From the NCBI GenBank assembly GCA_029224185.1, contig CM055205.1:18821942-18885941 (forward strand): a stretch of DNA of 64,000 nucleotides. The letters are read 5' to 3'. The notes under the pieces were generated by a model that had not been told where the DNA came from, did not search any database, and saw nothing but the letters and a program-made list of their open reading frames with translations. Each line of letters begins with the position of its first letter. The stretch's first letter is position 1. This stretch comes from Karalla daura. Taxonomy: Eukaryota > Chordata > Actinopteri > Chaetodontiformes > Leiognathidae. Of the stretch, positions 48,707-60,400 are shown piece by piece. The translations under genes were made by a program, and so were the position numbers.

Positions 48707-50322
48707 CTGGGATGGAAATAAATAAGTAAATAAACGGAACCTGTTTTTAACTTATTTGAGTGTTTGATTAAGATAAACTCTCTGGCACATCACTGCACTC
48801 TTCACTCTTAGTGTTCACTTTGAGGCTGAATGGAAATTGTGTGCTTGCCTCTGACCATTCATAGCAGTATTCATTCATAGGAGTTCTATTGTGTTTATCT
48901 ATGAAAAGTGTCTCGATATAACATTGCTATTAAACGCCACTATAAAGACAGTGGAATTGAACTGAATTGAAGACAAAAGGACATTCATTTGAATGTCCAC
49001 GTTTCAGACAGGGAACAAGAATGATAGACTGAAAGAGGAGTGAAGGAAACCTTGTGATAATTACACACAGAAACCTGTGAAAACATACTGACATGACACT
49101 CACCATTCTGCAAAGCATATTTATAAGTGTTAAAATGCTCATAATGCACTGAATCAACAACACCAAAGCTACATGAAGTTTTAAACCTGTGTGTTTGATT
49201 TAGATCAACTCTCTTGCACACTAGGCATCAGTGCAATCACCACTGTTAGTTTTCCCTTCAGGGTTGAGGGGAGAGCGTGTGCTTCGGTGTGGTGCATGCT
49301 TGCTCTGCTCTGCGGTTCGGTTTCAGAGAGAACGGGACCTGTTATCTGACTCCGGGCCGCTCGGCAGACGTCGACACGCCTCGGCCGTTTGCGGTTTGTG
49401 TGCTTTTGCAAATCGCTATGCAAATCGGAGCTGCCGGTCGGACGGTTGCTGCAAATAATTCCTGGTGTTTAATCAGTTCAGACTTCAGGCTGAGCGCCGC
49501 AGACCGGCAGAAATCACCAAACCGGTTTCCAGATTACCAGAGCCCCGGGGTCGGCTCTGGACTCTTCTAAAACTTTCTTTGTTTTTTTGTTTTACTTGGT
49601 GCTCATTCTGATAAAAAGTGTGTGTGTGGGGGGGGGGTGATAAAAAAACTACTGAAGTTTCTGAGATGAAATAGATTTTTCACATTTCTAATCCTAAATT
49701 AAGTTTTCTGACTGGGAGGCTGATAGCATCCATCCATTCGTTATTTTACCCACTTTGTGTTGTTCTAATGCAGAAAGTGTCCAGCTCATAGACCGAAGGC
49801 ATCGTTCACTCTCACTCTCACACCTCGGGCCCCATTTATGCCCCATTTCCACTACACAGTTCCAGTTCAGTTAAGTACAGCTCATTTATTTTGCTTTTCC
49901 ATGAGGACTAGCGCTCTAGTAGTGTTTCTGTCCCCACTTGAGGTTCTAGTACTGTAATGTGGCATCAACAGACTGCCTTCCACTGACTGGTCACTTCATG
50001 CTAGTTGATATTAGCTCGTTAGCATTCAACACTAACTCCATGCTCTGCTTGACAACAAAACAGCCCGTTAAGTTCAGTTTTAAGATGTCAGAGCTCAAAT
50101 CTCATCCACCCCTTGACCTGTTTGTGAGGTCCTCGGAGCTCACCTCCGGTGGTGGAGTTGCTGACCAGGCAGTACTGGTTCAGAGCTGGATACTGGGAGA
50201 ACAGGAGGCGATGGGACTGGTTGAGCCTCTCGAGTCGGTTTGTCAGATCTTTCACTTTAGTTTCCTGCCGCGTCGACTGAGACTGGAACAAAAGACTGAT
50301 CTGAACCACTGTGACATCACGT

Positions 50323-50387
<65 letters not shown>

Positions 50388-51956
50388 GACAGAAAATTAC
50401 ATACACAATGTCTCATCACAGGTTTCCATGGATACAGGGTGATAAAGGATGTGCTGGGGAGAAAACAAAGCCGGCTGGCAGAGTTGGAAAAAAACCAAGT
50501 AAAATCGAGGGCATTCAGCACAAACAGGAAGAGTTAATCCTCACCGCAAACCTTCAAATTAAGACGTTCAGCTGAGAGTAAGACGTGTGAAGGAGGATGC
50601 CTTCATTTCTGACAAAAGTGACAGCTGCAGCATGACGGTGTAAAGATATTCTGGGTTTCCTCTAAAGCACCAATAAAGATCGACACTCTGGCACTTTTCA
50701 AAACGTTCATTGTCTTTAAAACTTTAAAAACTCATGAAAAGAGAGGCAGGTGATGGCAGGACTCTACCAACACGGTTTCTGTTCGGATCAAAGCCTTTTT
50801 TTATCTTCTTCCACTGTATTAAAAAACTCCACTCTGCTACAAAAGACTATTAAAAACACATCAGTGAGACAAACTGTTGCACACATTCTCACACACACAC
50901 ACACTTTCACACACAGTAGCTTAATGTGACTAAGTCCCTCGCGCCCTCATCTGCTGCCACTATTATTCATTAGAGTCCCAAATGTGGATTAATCCACAGC
51001 TGAAAATAGTCCCTGGCATTAAACATGTTTTAATTTTTAAGTGGCTCAAACTAACTTCTAATAGCTGCTGTTCGCTGTATTTGTTTAATTCAGAGTTTAC
51101 TGTAAGTATAATTGTTTGGTATGGCGTCGTAATACCTTAAAAGGTTATTCTGTTCTCAGCTTTCACCTGTTTGAGTGAACAGTTTTAAGGTACTTACAGC
51201 AGAGAGTCTGCAGCAGAGTGACCATGAGGAGCAGGAAGCTGAGCAGAGACAGATAATGGGTCCACTCCCTGTACTGCCTGAGTCCATCTGACACACAACA
51301 CACACACACACACACGTACACACACACACACGCACACAGATAGACGGTTCAGTCTCGATGCATGTTTACATAAAGGCTTCAGTTCGCCCCAAATCTGTCC
51401 AAACTTTAGTTGGTGTTATTACTCAGATCACATCTACACGAGTCTGCACTTAGAATTACAATTGTTGCATTATGTGTCGATCTGCAAAGCTGTGTCAGGG
51501 TGTAATTTACGTCTAAGCTCCGAGTTGTGAAAGTTTTCAAATGTCATCTTAATCACTTGATGAATGTGTTACTAAAGAAATAACAGTTTGCAAAATCCAC
51601 TTTAGTTGTTAGGGAAGTGGCATCTCTTTATAAAAAAGAGGCTCACATACCGCTCACATCACAAACTAATAACATGTTTTTAGCTGTTTTTATGTTGCGC
51701 AAGTTTCTCCCAAAACTGACTTGGATCAGTCTGTGTGAGCAGCTGTTTTAAAAGTAGTGTTACCCAAAAGAAATCCACTTGATGCATTTGACCTTTGAGT
51801 AAAAAGCCCGTAATACGGTCTTAAGATCATGACTTTGCATCATTTAAAAGAGCTTAAATGTAAAGTCAATGTGAAGGTAAAGGAAGGAAATCTACTCTTG
51901 TTTGCAGACACTTCCTGTTGTTCCTCGTGCAGAGCCGATCCGTTCTTCACTCCCAT
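47117..51956 (-). CDS. Type II membrane C-type-lectin-like receptor (NK-receptor/CLEC type), 6 exons
   Basis: Exons in transcript order: 51956-51896, 51287-51198, 50308-50144, 48706-48555, 48007-47883, 47264-47117. Phases agree throughout and give 246 residues. A short cytoplasmic tail (about 30 residues, no ITIM) precedes one membrane helix (about 31-50, YLSLLSFLLLMVTLL). A stalk follows with heptad-like LTNRLERLN and two N-glycosylation sequons (NQS, NST). The C-type-lectin fold (about 109-243) is split over three exons, as in the NK-receptor and CLEC families, with long-form N-terminal cysteines (CRPCQEGW), WLGL and the closing C-x-I-C pattern. The calcium-binding EPN/QPD and WND motifs are absent: WPD and SWY stand in their places. 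Ligand recognition without calcium, as in mammalian group V receptors, is inferred. I do not recognise a named orthologue. Exon 1 is the least certain. Confidence 0.87.
48088..48135 (+). repeat. (CA)n microsatellite in receptor intron
   Basis: Pure CA repeat. A further GT run lies at about 48268-48330 and another at 48526-48550, next to the donor of the first lectin-domain exon. Confidence 0.95.
50324..50385 (+). repeat. (CA)n microsatellite adjacent to stalk exon acceptor
   Basis: Pure CA repeat ending 16 bp upstream, in transcript sense, of the acceptor at 50309-50310. It replaces a normal pyrimidine tract with GT-rich sequence on the transcribed strand. Confidence 0.95.
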
Positions 51957-52356
51957 GGTCTCCTCATGTTGTTGGCGCTGCGGTCGGTTCATGTGCTGCT
52001 CCTCTCGTTTTCACCTCCTCCGTGTCTCCAGAGAGAAGACCCACAGAGCAGCCTCGGCTTTGTCTTTAACACAAAGTGCATATCTGATATGAAAATCCTG
52101 GCTGCACTGCAGCCAAATGCAAAGTGGCCCTTTCACAGGAATTCACATGACCTGCAAAGTCTGCAAAAATGTTGGACTTTTTTTTTTTTTTAAGCTTTAA
52201 AAGATGATTCCTTCAGCTTTTACAGTCTTATTTTTAGGTATGGGTATGTTATGATAGACAGATAGATAGACAGGTATAGATAGCATATAGCATAGAGAGC
52301 ATAGACTCTTGATATAGTTAGAAAGACATAGACAGGTAAGTAGGTAGGCAAGTAGG

Positions 52357-52448
<92 letters not shown>

Positions 52449-52515
52449 GATACAGTTCATGCTATGTAAGAAAAAAAAGTAATTCCTTTAGAATTCATGG
52501 AATATTTTTAATCCT
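51957..52515. other. Receptor 5' flank and intergenic DNA
   Basis: A probable 5' UTR and promoter of the lectin-like receptor lie at about 51957-52150. No CpG island is seen. The rest is AT-rich with the GATA array. Confidence 0.4.
52357..52448 (+). repeat. (GATA)n tetranucleotide array
   Basis: About 92 bp of TAGA/GATA repeat preceded by degenerate GGTA/GACA units, between the receptor promoter region and the presumed end of the pentraxin 3' UTR. Confidence 0.97.
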
Positions 52516-52521
52516 TTTATT
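52516..52521 (-). terminator. Candidate poly(A) signal of the neuronal pentraxin gene
   Basis: TTTATT on the plus strand reads AATAAA on the minus strand. It would give a 3' UTR of about 1.9 kb, in keeping with long 3' UTRs of neuronal pentraxin genes. Nearer candidate signals also exist (around 53158-53170). Confidence 0.35.
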
Positions 52522-53337
52522 CAAAATCCTGACATATTTACAAATATTTGACAGCATGTATAGTGCATTTTCTTCCTTTTTCAAGTTTTACAATTGAGCA
52601 TATAGTTTTGGCTTACACATGAGGGAGGGACTGTTGACTGAACACATGTAGTACATTATATATTCACAGCCGAAGACACGAGGATAAATATAACAAAAAA
52701 AAAGGAGCTACATTAAACTGTACACCAAAGGCGAGATTAAGCAAGTTTTTTCTGCATAAAGTAGAACTTTGTATTTTCACGTTTTATGTCAACAAACTAG
52801 ACGGTTTGGTGGTAGTAGGAGGTGTTTCACCTGAGGTCTACGTGACAAAAACATCGGAGGAACATCTGGCGGACGTCTCATGTGCATTTGGCCCTCGAAG
52901 AAAAAAAACAGGAGCGTGGTTTCAAAGTGCCGCTCGTCTTGGCATCAGAGTCAAGAGAAACACTTCACAGGTATTTACAGCTGTAGCTTGACACCAGCAT
53001 CTTCTTTTTTTAAATTTCTTTAACTATCAGAAAAAAAAAGGACGTGAACTGAGTTTAACTCAGACGGGACAGAGGTGTAAGAAACAGATAAAGATTTTAC
53101 AAAGAGAACGTGAGGGGCGGGCTCAAGTCAAAGTGCTATGTACATATGTTTAAACTTAATAATAAAATGGAATAAAAGTAAATGTTCGGATTAAAAATAC
53201 ACTGTCTGAAATAATTTACATGTACAAAAACCTCTTTTGTTATAAAAACATGAAGGTGCGTCTACAAACAGATCGGTAATGTCTCTTAACCTTTTGTTTC
53301 CGAGCGTGTGCAAGAGTGTGTTTGGGGTTAGGTGTGT

Positions 53338-53382
<45 letters not shown>

Positions 53383-54418
53383 TAGCTCTGCCTAGGTGTT
53401 TGAGCTGGTCAGAAATAGGCAGGATCAGATCAGGTGTCCATAGGTAAATCCCGCTGTAAGCCTCCGGTTGCCGTGGAGACGCCTGCTGCTCGTGGCCGTA
53501 ACGTGTCCGACGACGAGCCGTCGTGCTCTTACGTAACAGGCGGACGGAGAAACAGAGGATGCTTCACATTTCCATGGTCAGAGAGGTCGAAGTCCTGCCC
53601 GTCCTGCATCGACGAAATGCAATCGTACGAGGACCTTACGAGGAAGACGCTTGACAAGCGGATTACACGTTGTTTGGTTCCTACAAAAACAAAAAGTCCC
53701 TGTTGTATTGTTTTCAATATGAAATACTAGTATAAAACAGTCTGTCAATCAAAATCTCTGCGTTTTTAGCAGCTTCGCTCTTCTTTTGCTCTCCGCAAAA
53801 CAACATCAACAACAACAGCGTGAATCCTCACAGCTCCGTCGCCTGCCAGCCATCCCGAGTCTCTTTCCTCGCCTCCTGTAACCTTTATGTCTTTCACGTA
53901 CTGAGCCAAAACCGAACTGAACCACACCAAAGGGGCTGGCGCGGGCGAGCGAGCAGCAACCTTTGGACCTGTTCTGATGGAGTGAAATCCTATTAGGTGC
54001 AGTGGATCTCCCAGAGCGGCCGCGGTCGTGACCAGGCGGCCGGTAAATCCAAAGCCCTGCGCTCGGCAGAGCCTTCAAAGCCGTCAGGGGCGGAAGAAGT
54101 GAGGGTGTGGGCGGAGAAGGCAGAAAGATGGACCGGGAATGGCAAAAAAAAATGTATATATATATATATATAGAAAAAGCAAAATAACTCCTTGCTGTGT
54201 CTATAACTTCCAGAAACGGATATGATGAAAACCCAGAGGAAGCCGTGAAATACACTCCTGCTTCTTTGATCCATGCAGTTTTTTTTTTTTCACATTTCTG
54301 ACTCGTCCTCCAAACTGTGGGAAATGGTGTTGCTCCAGTTTCCGGCTCTGAATGTGTGTGCGTGTCGGTGGATGGGTGGTGTGGGGGGGGTCTGGTGTGT
54401 GTCCTGGGTGTGTGTCGC
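52522..54418 (-). other. Neuronal pentraxin 3' UTR (inferred)
   Basis: Noncoding sequence after the pentraxin stop codon with no recognisable coding exon. It includes a (GT)n run at 53335-53382 and a short (TA)n run near 54153-54170. Confidence 0.45.
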
Positions 54419-57400
54419 TCAGTGGCAGGGCTCGAAGGGCAGCTCGGCGAGGCCCCCGTGCAGCTCCACGGACTCCTCGGACCAGGACATGACGTCCCCG
54501 CTCAGGTGGGCCCCACACGTGGCCTGCGTGTGGATCTCACCGGCCGTCAGGACGCGGGACCAGAACTGCAGGTCGGCCAGCTCGCCCATGAAGGACTGGG
54601 TGACGTCGAAGCGGCCGCCCAGCGTGTCCTGGAAAAGGGACAGGTCGACATGGGAAACATCAGGGTCGATGTATGTGGAGATTACAGATCTGACAGCACA
54701 GACTCACATATCAGTAGGGAAGGGAATCAACAGCCTAGGGGACCAGTTCCTTCTGACTGTCTGTAGTCCTGCTCAACGATCCCACTCATCAATCCTGCTT
54801 TGTTGCAAACATGCAGCGACGTCACATGCATGATGCTTTGTTCGGCTCAAACGTAGCAAACACGTTGTGGCAGAAGTAGAAGTTCCAAACTGTGGCTGTA
54901 TTTCATGGCAAAGGTTGACTCTGAGGCGACTCGCAACACCTCAAAGCTTCAATGTCAATTTCTCCCAATGTCTCCCCAGTGAATTTGGAGGAGCAACGGG
55001 TGTCACCTGCATGAAGTTTCACCATACCAGAAATCTTCTCAATAATCATCCTGCTAATGCATTCCCATCCCTATCTTGCAGTTTGAGCAAAACAACAGTC
55101 CTAATTGCATGTTCATTAGTTTAGTAGTGGCAGAGGAGTTGGCTTGGATGCAGTCATCACATGTGGGACATCCAGCTGTCGCAGCCTGTGGAGCTTCTCC
55201 ACAGACGCGTCCACACGTTCTGCACACGCTGCGTCTCTGCTGTCTCACCTGCTCCTGGCCCAGGACGAAGACGCCTCCCGCTTTGATGGGATGCCAGGAC
55301 GACAGGTTTTGCCCTGTGCCTTTCTTCACCCCGTCTTGGTAGGCCTCCCAGATGCCGTCACGTGTCGACCATGTCACGCACACGTGATGCCACTTCCCAT
55401 CTGTCATGGTTATGGGCAGCGTCACCGCCTAAACACACAGAGGTGGGCATTCCATTAAACATCCCAGATGTGCTGCAAGCAGTCCTCCTAAGAGGTGAAA
55501 GCCTGTCTCTGAAGTATAGCTTCGTTTTTCAAGACAACTTTCAAAATGTAATGTAATTAATTTACTCAGCCTGTGATAAGTTAATGGGCTAATTAAGACC
55601 TGACCTGACCCAGTGAGCTTCAGCAAGACATCATAAATCTGTTGACCGTTCAATACAAACACAAACAAAGCTTCGCTCTGGGGCAAGAAAAGCAAAACAC
55701 GCACCGGTTTCTTCCCCAGTAGCTGCTTTCAATGACTTTACAAGCTACTCTCGTCACTACTACTGGGAAAGTGGATTAGTACAACATGAGAATCCACAAC
55801 TGTTCATCCTCATAAACGCCAGACAATTAATTAAAGTCTGAGATTAATCTGCATTCCGGAGATCATTTAACTGTGTCATTGATCAGTTTGATGATTGCCA
55901 AGTGTGCGACTGGAAGAGGCACAAACATGACAGTTTATCCCTCCTGGTAATGTCATTCTGACAGACAATTAGGCCAATCAATTATGCTAATCAGATTAAT
56001 TGCTTGTTGATTTGTTTGTTGAGCTCAGTGCTTGCAGTTCTGGGGCGAGGAAGTGAAAAAGACAAACATCTGTCTTCCGTTTAGAGGGAAAATGCTATCA
56101 GCCTTTCAGAGAATGAAAGATTAGGACGCTAATGCAATAATAGAGTAATTTCTATGTCAAGAATCTGTGTGCCAGTTAAAACCTCGTTCATTCCTTTAGC
56201 GTCTGATGAAGCTCAGAGAAGCATCTTTTTGACCAGAAAGTCTCCAATTTCACAAGTAGTTCAGTTCTGGACTTCCGTGGCAAGATGTTGGCAGAACATC
56301 TTGCCAATTTTGCCAATTTTTCATTGGTTCTGGTTCTGTCCAATTTTTCATTGGTTCTCTAGGACCAATTACAATCAGGCTCAAGGGATAGTGAACATCT
56401 GAAAAAAAGCTGTGAGCCTTTGGTGATCATGCAGTTACTAGTGGCAAAAGCTTCAATTTTAGCGTTTTAACATGCATTGGCAGGGTCTGCCAATGCATGG
56501 CTCTTGTGCTTTTACCTTGTCATTAACGAGGAACTCCATGGGGTTGCTGCCCCATTCAATGAGCACCAGCTCGTTGGCCTGTCCAGGTACGGCATATGAG
56601 AAGGGGGTACCGAGGCCAGGCCCTGTTCCCGCCTTCAGCCACAGGCAGATCGTCAGGGCGAAGAGCTCGTTGACCACCGACCGCTTCATCCGGGCGTGCA
56701 TGTAGTTCGTCCTCATGGGGAAGTCGAGCATGAAGGCAGACGGACTCTTCAGCTTTTTGTTGCCTCCTGGAGACATGGAAATGTTCAGAGTCAGGGCATT
56801 GGTTTGTAAGGTACACATGTCACACTGCTACGGGCCATTGCTTCTGTCTGTTGTCAGATCTGTCATTGGTTATCTGAGGCAATGGGTTTTACCCTCTCCA
56901 AATCATGGAGGAAGCCCTGCCCCAAATATAAGAGTTCAAAATGTCACTGTTTATTGATGATTAATGGGAAAACGCCACAGGTGATGGACAGAAGGATTGG
57001 AGAAGTATCTCCAATGATGGCGACATTGGACGGCTCCATTGAGATGAAAAGATTTCATAATCGTGGCTCTGCTCCAACCATCACCTGGGAAATGACTTAA
57101 TGAAATCTGAGATACAAGCTGTCAGAATTTCCTCTGCTGGTCTCCAGGACGGACTCAAAGTAGAGCCACTGCTCCTACGAATTAGGAGGAATCAGCTGAA
57201 GTGAATCAGATATCTGGCTAGGATGAGACTTGGACTCGGATAAAGTGAGACAAGGTGTGTGTGTGTGTGTGTGTGTGTGTACCGTGGTTGGTGTTCCCAT
57301 GGTGTAGTTGGCTAAGCACTGTGTCCAGCTTGGTATGGCCGGCGCCACGGACACTTGTCTCCTTGTTGCCGAAGGGCAGGCGCCGCGGTTGGTGATCGTC

Positions 57401-60400
57401 GCCGTGGTGGTTGTCATGGTGGTCGCTGTGGTGATAGTCGTGGTGGTCGCCGTGATGGTCGTCATGGTGATCGCTATGGTGGTCGTCATGGTGATCACCG
57501 TGGTGGTCATCGTGGTACCCCAGTCCGTGGTGATAGTCGTGGTGGTCGTCGTGATGGTCATTGTGGTGGTCGTCGTGGTGGTCGTCGTGATGGTCGTTGT
57601 GGTGGTCGCTGTGATGGTCGTCATGGTGATCGTTGTGGTGGTCGCTATGGTGGTCGTTGTGATGGTCGCCATGGTCGTCGTGGTGGAAGCTGCGGTGGTA
57701 GCCGTGGTGACCGTTATGCCGGCCGTGGTGCGAGTCGTAGCGGTGGTCATGGTGGCGACTGTGGTGACCATTACGGTGGTTGTGCCTGCTGTGGAGTAAG
57801 TTTCATGTATGTCACAAACATGATTTAAATAGTATCTTAAGTAGTATAGAAGTATAGAAGTATCTTAAAAATATAAATATCCAAAATAACGAATAAAATA
57901 AAAGTGAAAACCTGAATGAAAAAATGACCGGTCAGCACTGACCTGTGGCTGCTGTGGTGGTTGCTACGGTGACTGTCATGGTGGTCGTCATGGTGACCGT
58001 TGCCATGGTGGTCGTCGTGGTGGTCATTGTGGTGCCCGATGCCGTGGTGGTCGTCGTGGTGGTCGTCATGATGGCTGTCGTGGTGGCCGCTGCCGTGGTG
58101 GTCGTCATGGTGATCGTCGTGGTGGTCGTTGTGGTGGTGACTACGGTCACCATGGTGATCCCTGTAGTAACCGTGCAGCTGCTCCTCCAGCGCGGTGATC
58201 TTCCTCTGCAGGAGCTCTCTCAGAGAGCTGGAGTAGGAGCTAGATGAGTTTCTGGCCTGCAAACACAAAAATCCAAATGAGTTAAAACTCAGCCCTCAGG
58301 GAAAAAGGCATTAGTTTCACTGGGCCAAACAGCTGGTTTGTAGGATTCATGTATGTAGTGAACCTGCAGATATTCACCAGGGATCTAATAGTAACATAGA
58401 TGATATAAACATGTTAAATTGGGCAAAAATACAGGTTTGAACACAGAAATCAATATTTTCAACTCAAATTTAAGGTTAACTTGCAGCTAACTCGAGAAGA
58501 AGTTGTAAAATTGACTCTTCATTTGGTGAGGGTGTGAGCTGCAGAAAGCACCAGGAACTGGACGTGGTTTTGCAAGTTCAAGAATGAAGTTTTGGCGGTT
58601 TAGTTTATGAGAATGAGAGTTGTTTGCGCAAGAAACCATTAATAAGAATTATGATATGACATTTAAATCTGCGAGCGAATGGTTTCCCCTCCTGCCCTCA
58701 CATCCTCCTTTCCCACTCTTCCTCCCTCATCCTTGTTTTCCTAACCGGCAAATCCGGCTTTGTTCCTTGCCAGCGCACGCCACGATTAATAGCTTCGTCA
58801 GGGGGGATCAGGCTAATTGAGGCTGAGGCTGGCTCTCGGCCCTGGCTGCGTGGCCAGGGGCCGCTGGCGTAGACATCCTGTCAGAGGAGGAGGGGGTGAT
58901 GGAGGGTAAATCCTGGCTCTGCCTCTGTTTTGTCTCACACCTCCCAGGCAGATAAAGGGGATTTCTGGCAACACTTTCACCGTGCGTGGCCTGAGACCAC
59001 CTGCGCTGATAATGAGGCTTTCACAGACCAGCGGGCGGTGTTTTAGTCTTGCAAGGTGACACTACCGCCATTAAATGTTGTAACACAAGTGAGACAGCAG
59101 AAACATAGGTATGACTCCTTTTAACACATATGGTGCAATATCTGCAAATACCACAGCAGAAGCCACAGAAGTAGCATCATTTGGTGCTTTGGTTAATTCA
59201 CACTACGTTGCTATGTTATGTTTTTAGTCTGGCACTGTAGCTCCCACAGTTTTTGGCTCACGCTAATTTAGGTGGCGTGATCTCTGCAGGACTAATAAAC
59301 ATCCAATGTGTTAAAGCCACATATTGCAATCTAATGGTCTGGAGATGTTTCTCTCGGACTCTTGTGAGTGTCTGTGTGTGCCTGTCAGGTGATAAACTCA
59401 CTGGGAACATTGGGGTTGCTTAAGGGGAAGAGATGAGGGCTAATCAAGTTAGAGCAAGTTCCTGCTAGAGCTTAGGTTTCACCACTGATATCTAAGGGAA
59501 AGTTCCGGAGCCGGAAGATCAACAGACAGCTGTGAAGTTATCGCTCCAAATGGTCTGTATCTGACGGACCATCTATCTTTGTGAAGTGTTCGTGCAAGGA
59601 TACCTCCTGGAACTTTGAAATTCCTCCTTCATAATAGAACTACTTAGGTGATGTTAGAAGTAAAATAACTGTAATAAATCAAAAGATGGCGTTCATATGC
59701 AGCAAATACAAACAGCAAGCTGCGGGTCATCATGTCTCCAAGAAGCACTTTCTTTTTACAGTTTTTGGATGGTCGACGCTGTTGGCAGACGCCAGCCTGA
59801 GCTCGTGACCTTTAGTGACGCAACTCCTGACCCCAATTAAGACAAAGCCCTGATAGGCTTCCGCCTGCAGACTGCTCGGTCAGTCTCTCCAGACACATTA
59901 CAAAGCATTGCACCATGATTTCGTGGTGCAGAAAGGGGGAGTCCTCCATCAGGAGCTCATGTGTAAGGTTCAACCTTTTCACCTGAAACATCAAAGCTTT
60001 AATTACTGCCATATCTAGAAGACTGACAGAGCAGGGAATGCTTACTCCACTCATTTATTTTGTCACCGTGAAGAGAAAATATTTCATTCTTTAAGTTGGG
60101 AAACAGAAGAAGCTCATATGTGAAATGAGGAAATATTACATTTTTGTAAGGCAGCACAGTCGATATCAGCAAAAATGCCTGATAACTTGGTTAATTTCTG
60201 ACTTAATACAGTCACAACCTGACTTATGTCCTTGGGGCTTGATGACAACATCTAGTATTTTCAATGGACCATAACTTGAAAGATTCTTTATTTTGGCCCA
60301 TGCATCCAAAGCTGTAAAGAAAAGTTAAAGGTTGTTTCATGTATTGATACTTGAAATGACAGTGACTGGATTCTCTGATCATGCTGGTTTGATGGATATT

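Noticed and set aside
53434..53730. 98-codon plus-strand frame downstream of the pentraxin gene
   Set aside because: It lies in the inferred pentraxin 3' UTR on the opposite strand, with no homology or splice support.
57308..57828. Plus-strand Val/Met-rich and Gly/Arg-rich frames, and minus-strand Thr-rich frames, over the pentraxin repeat
   Set aside because: They are shadows of the His/Asp codon repeat in other frames. Only the His frame joins the flanking exons in phase.
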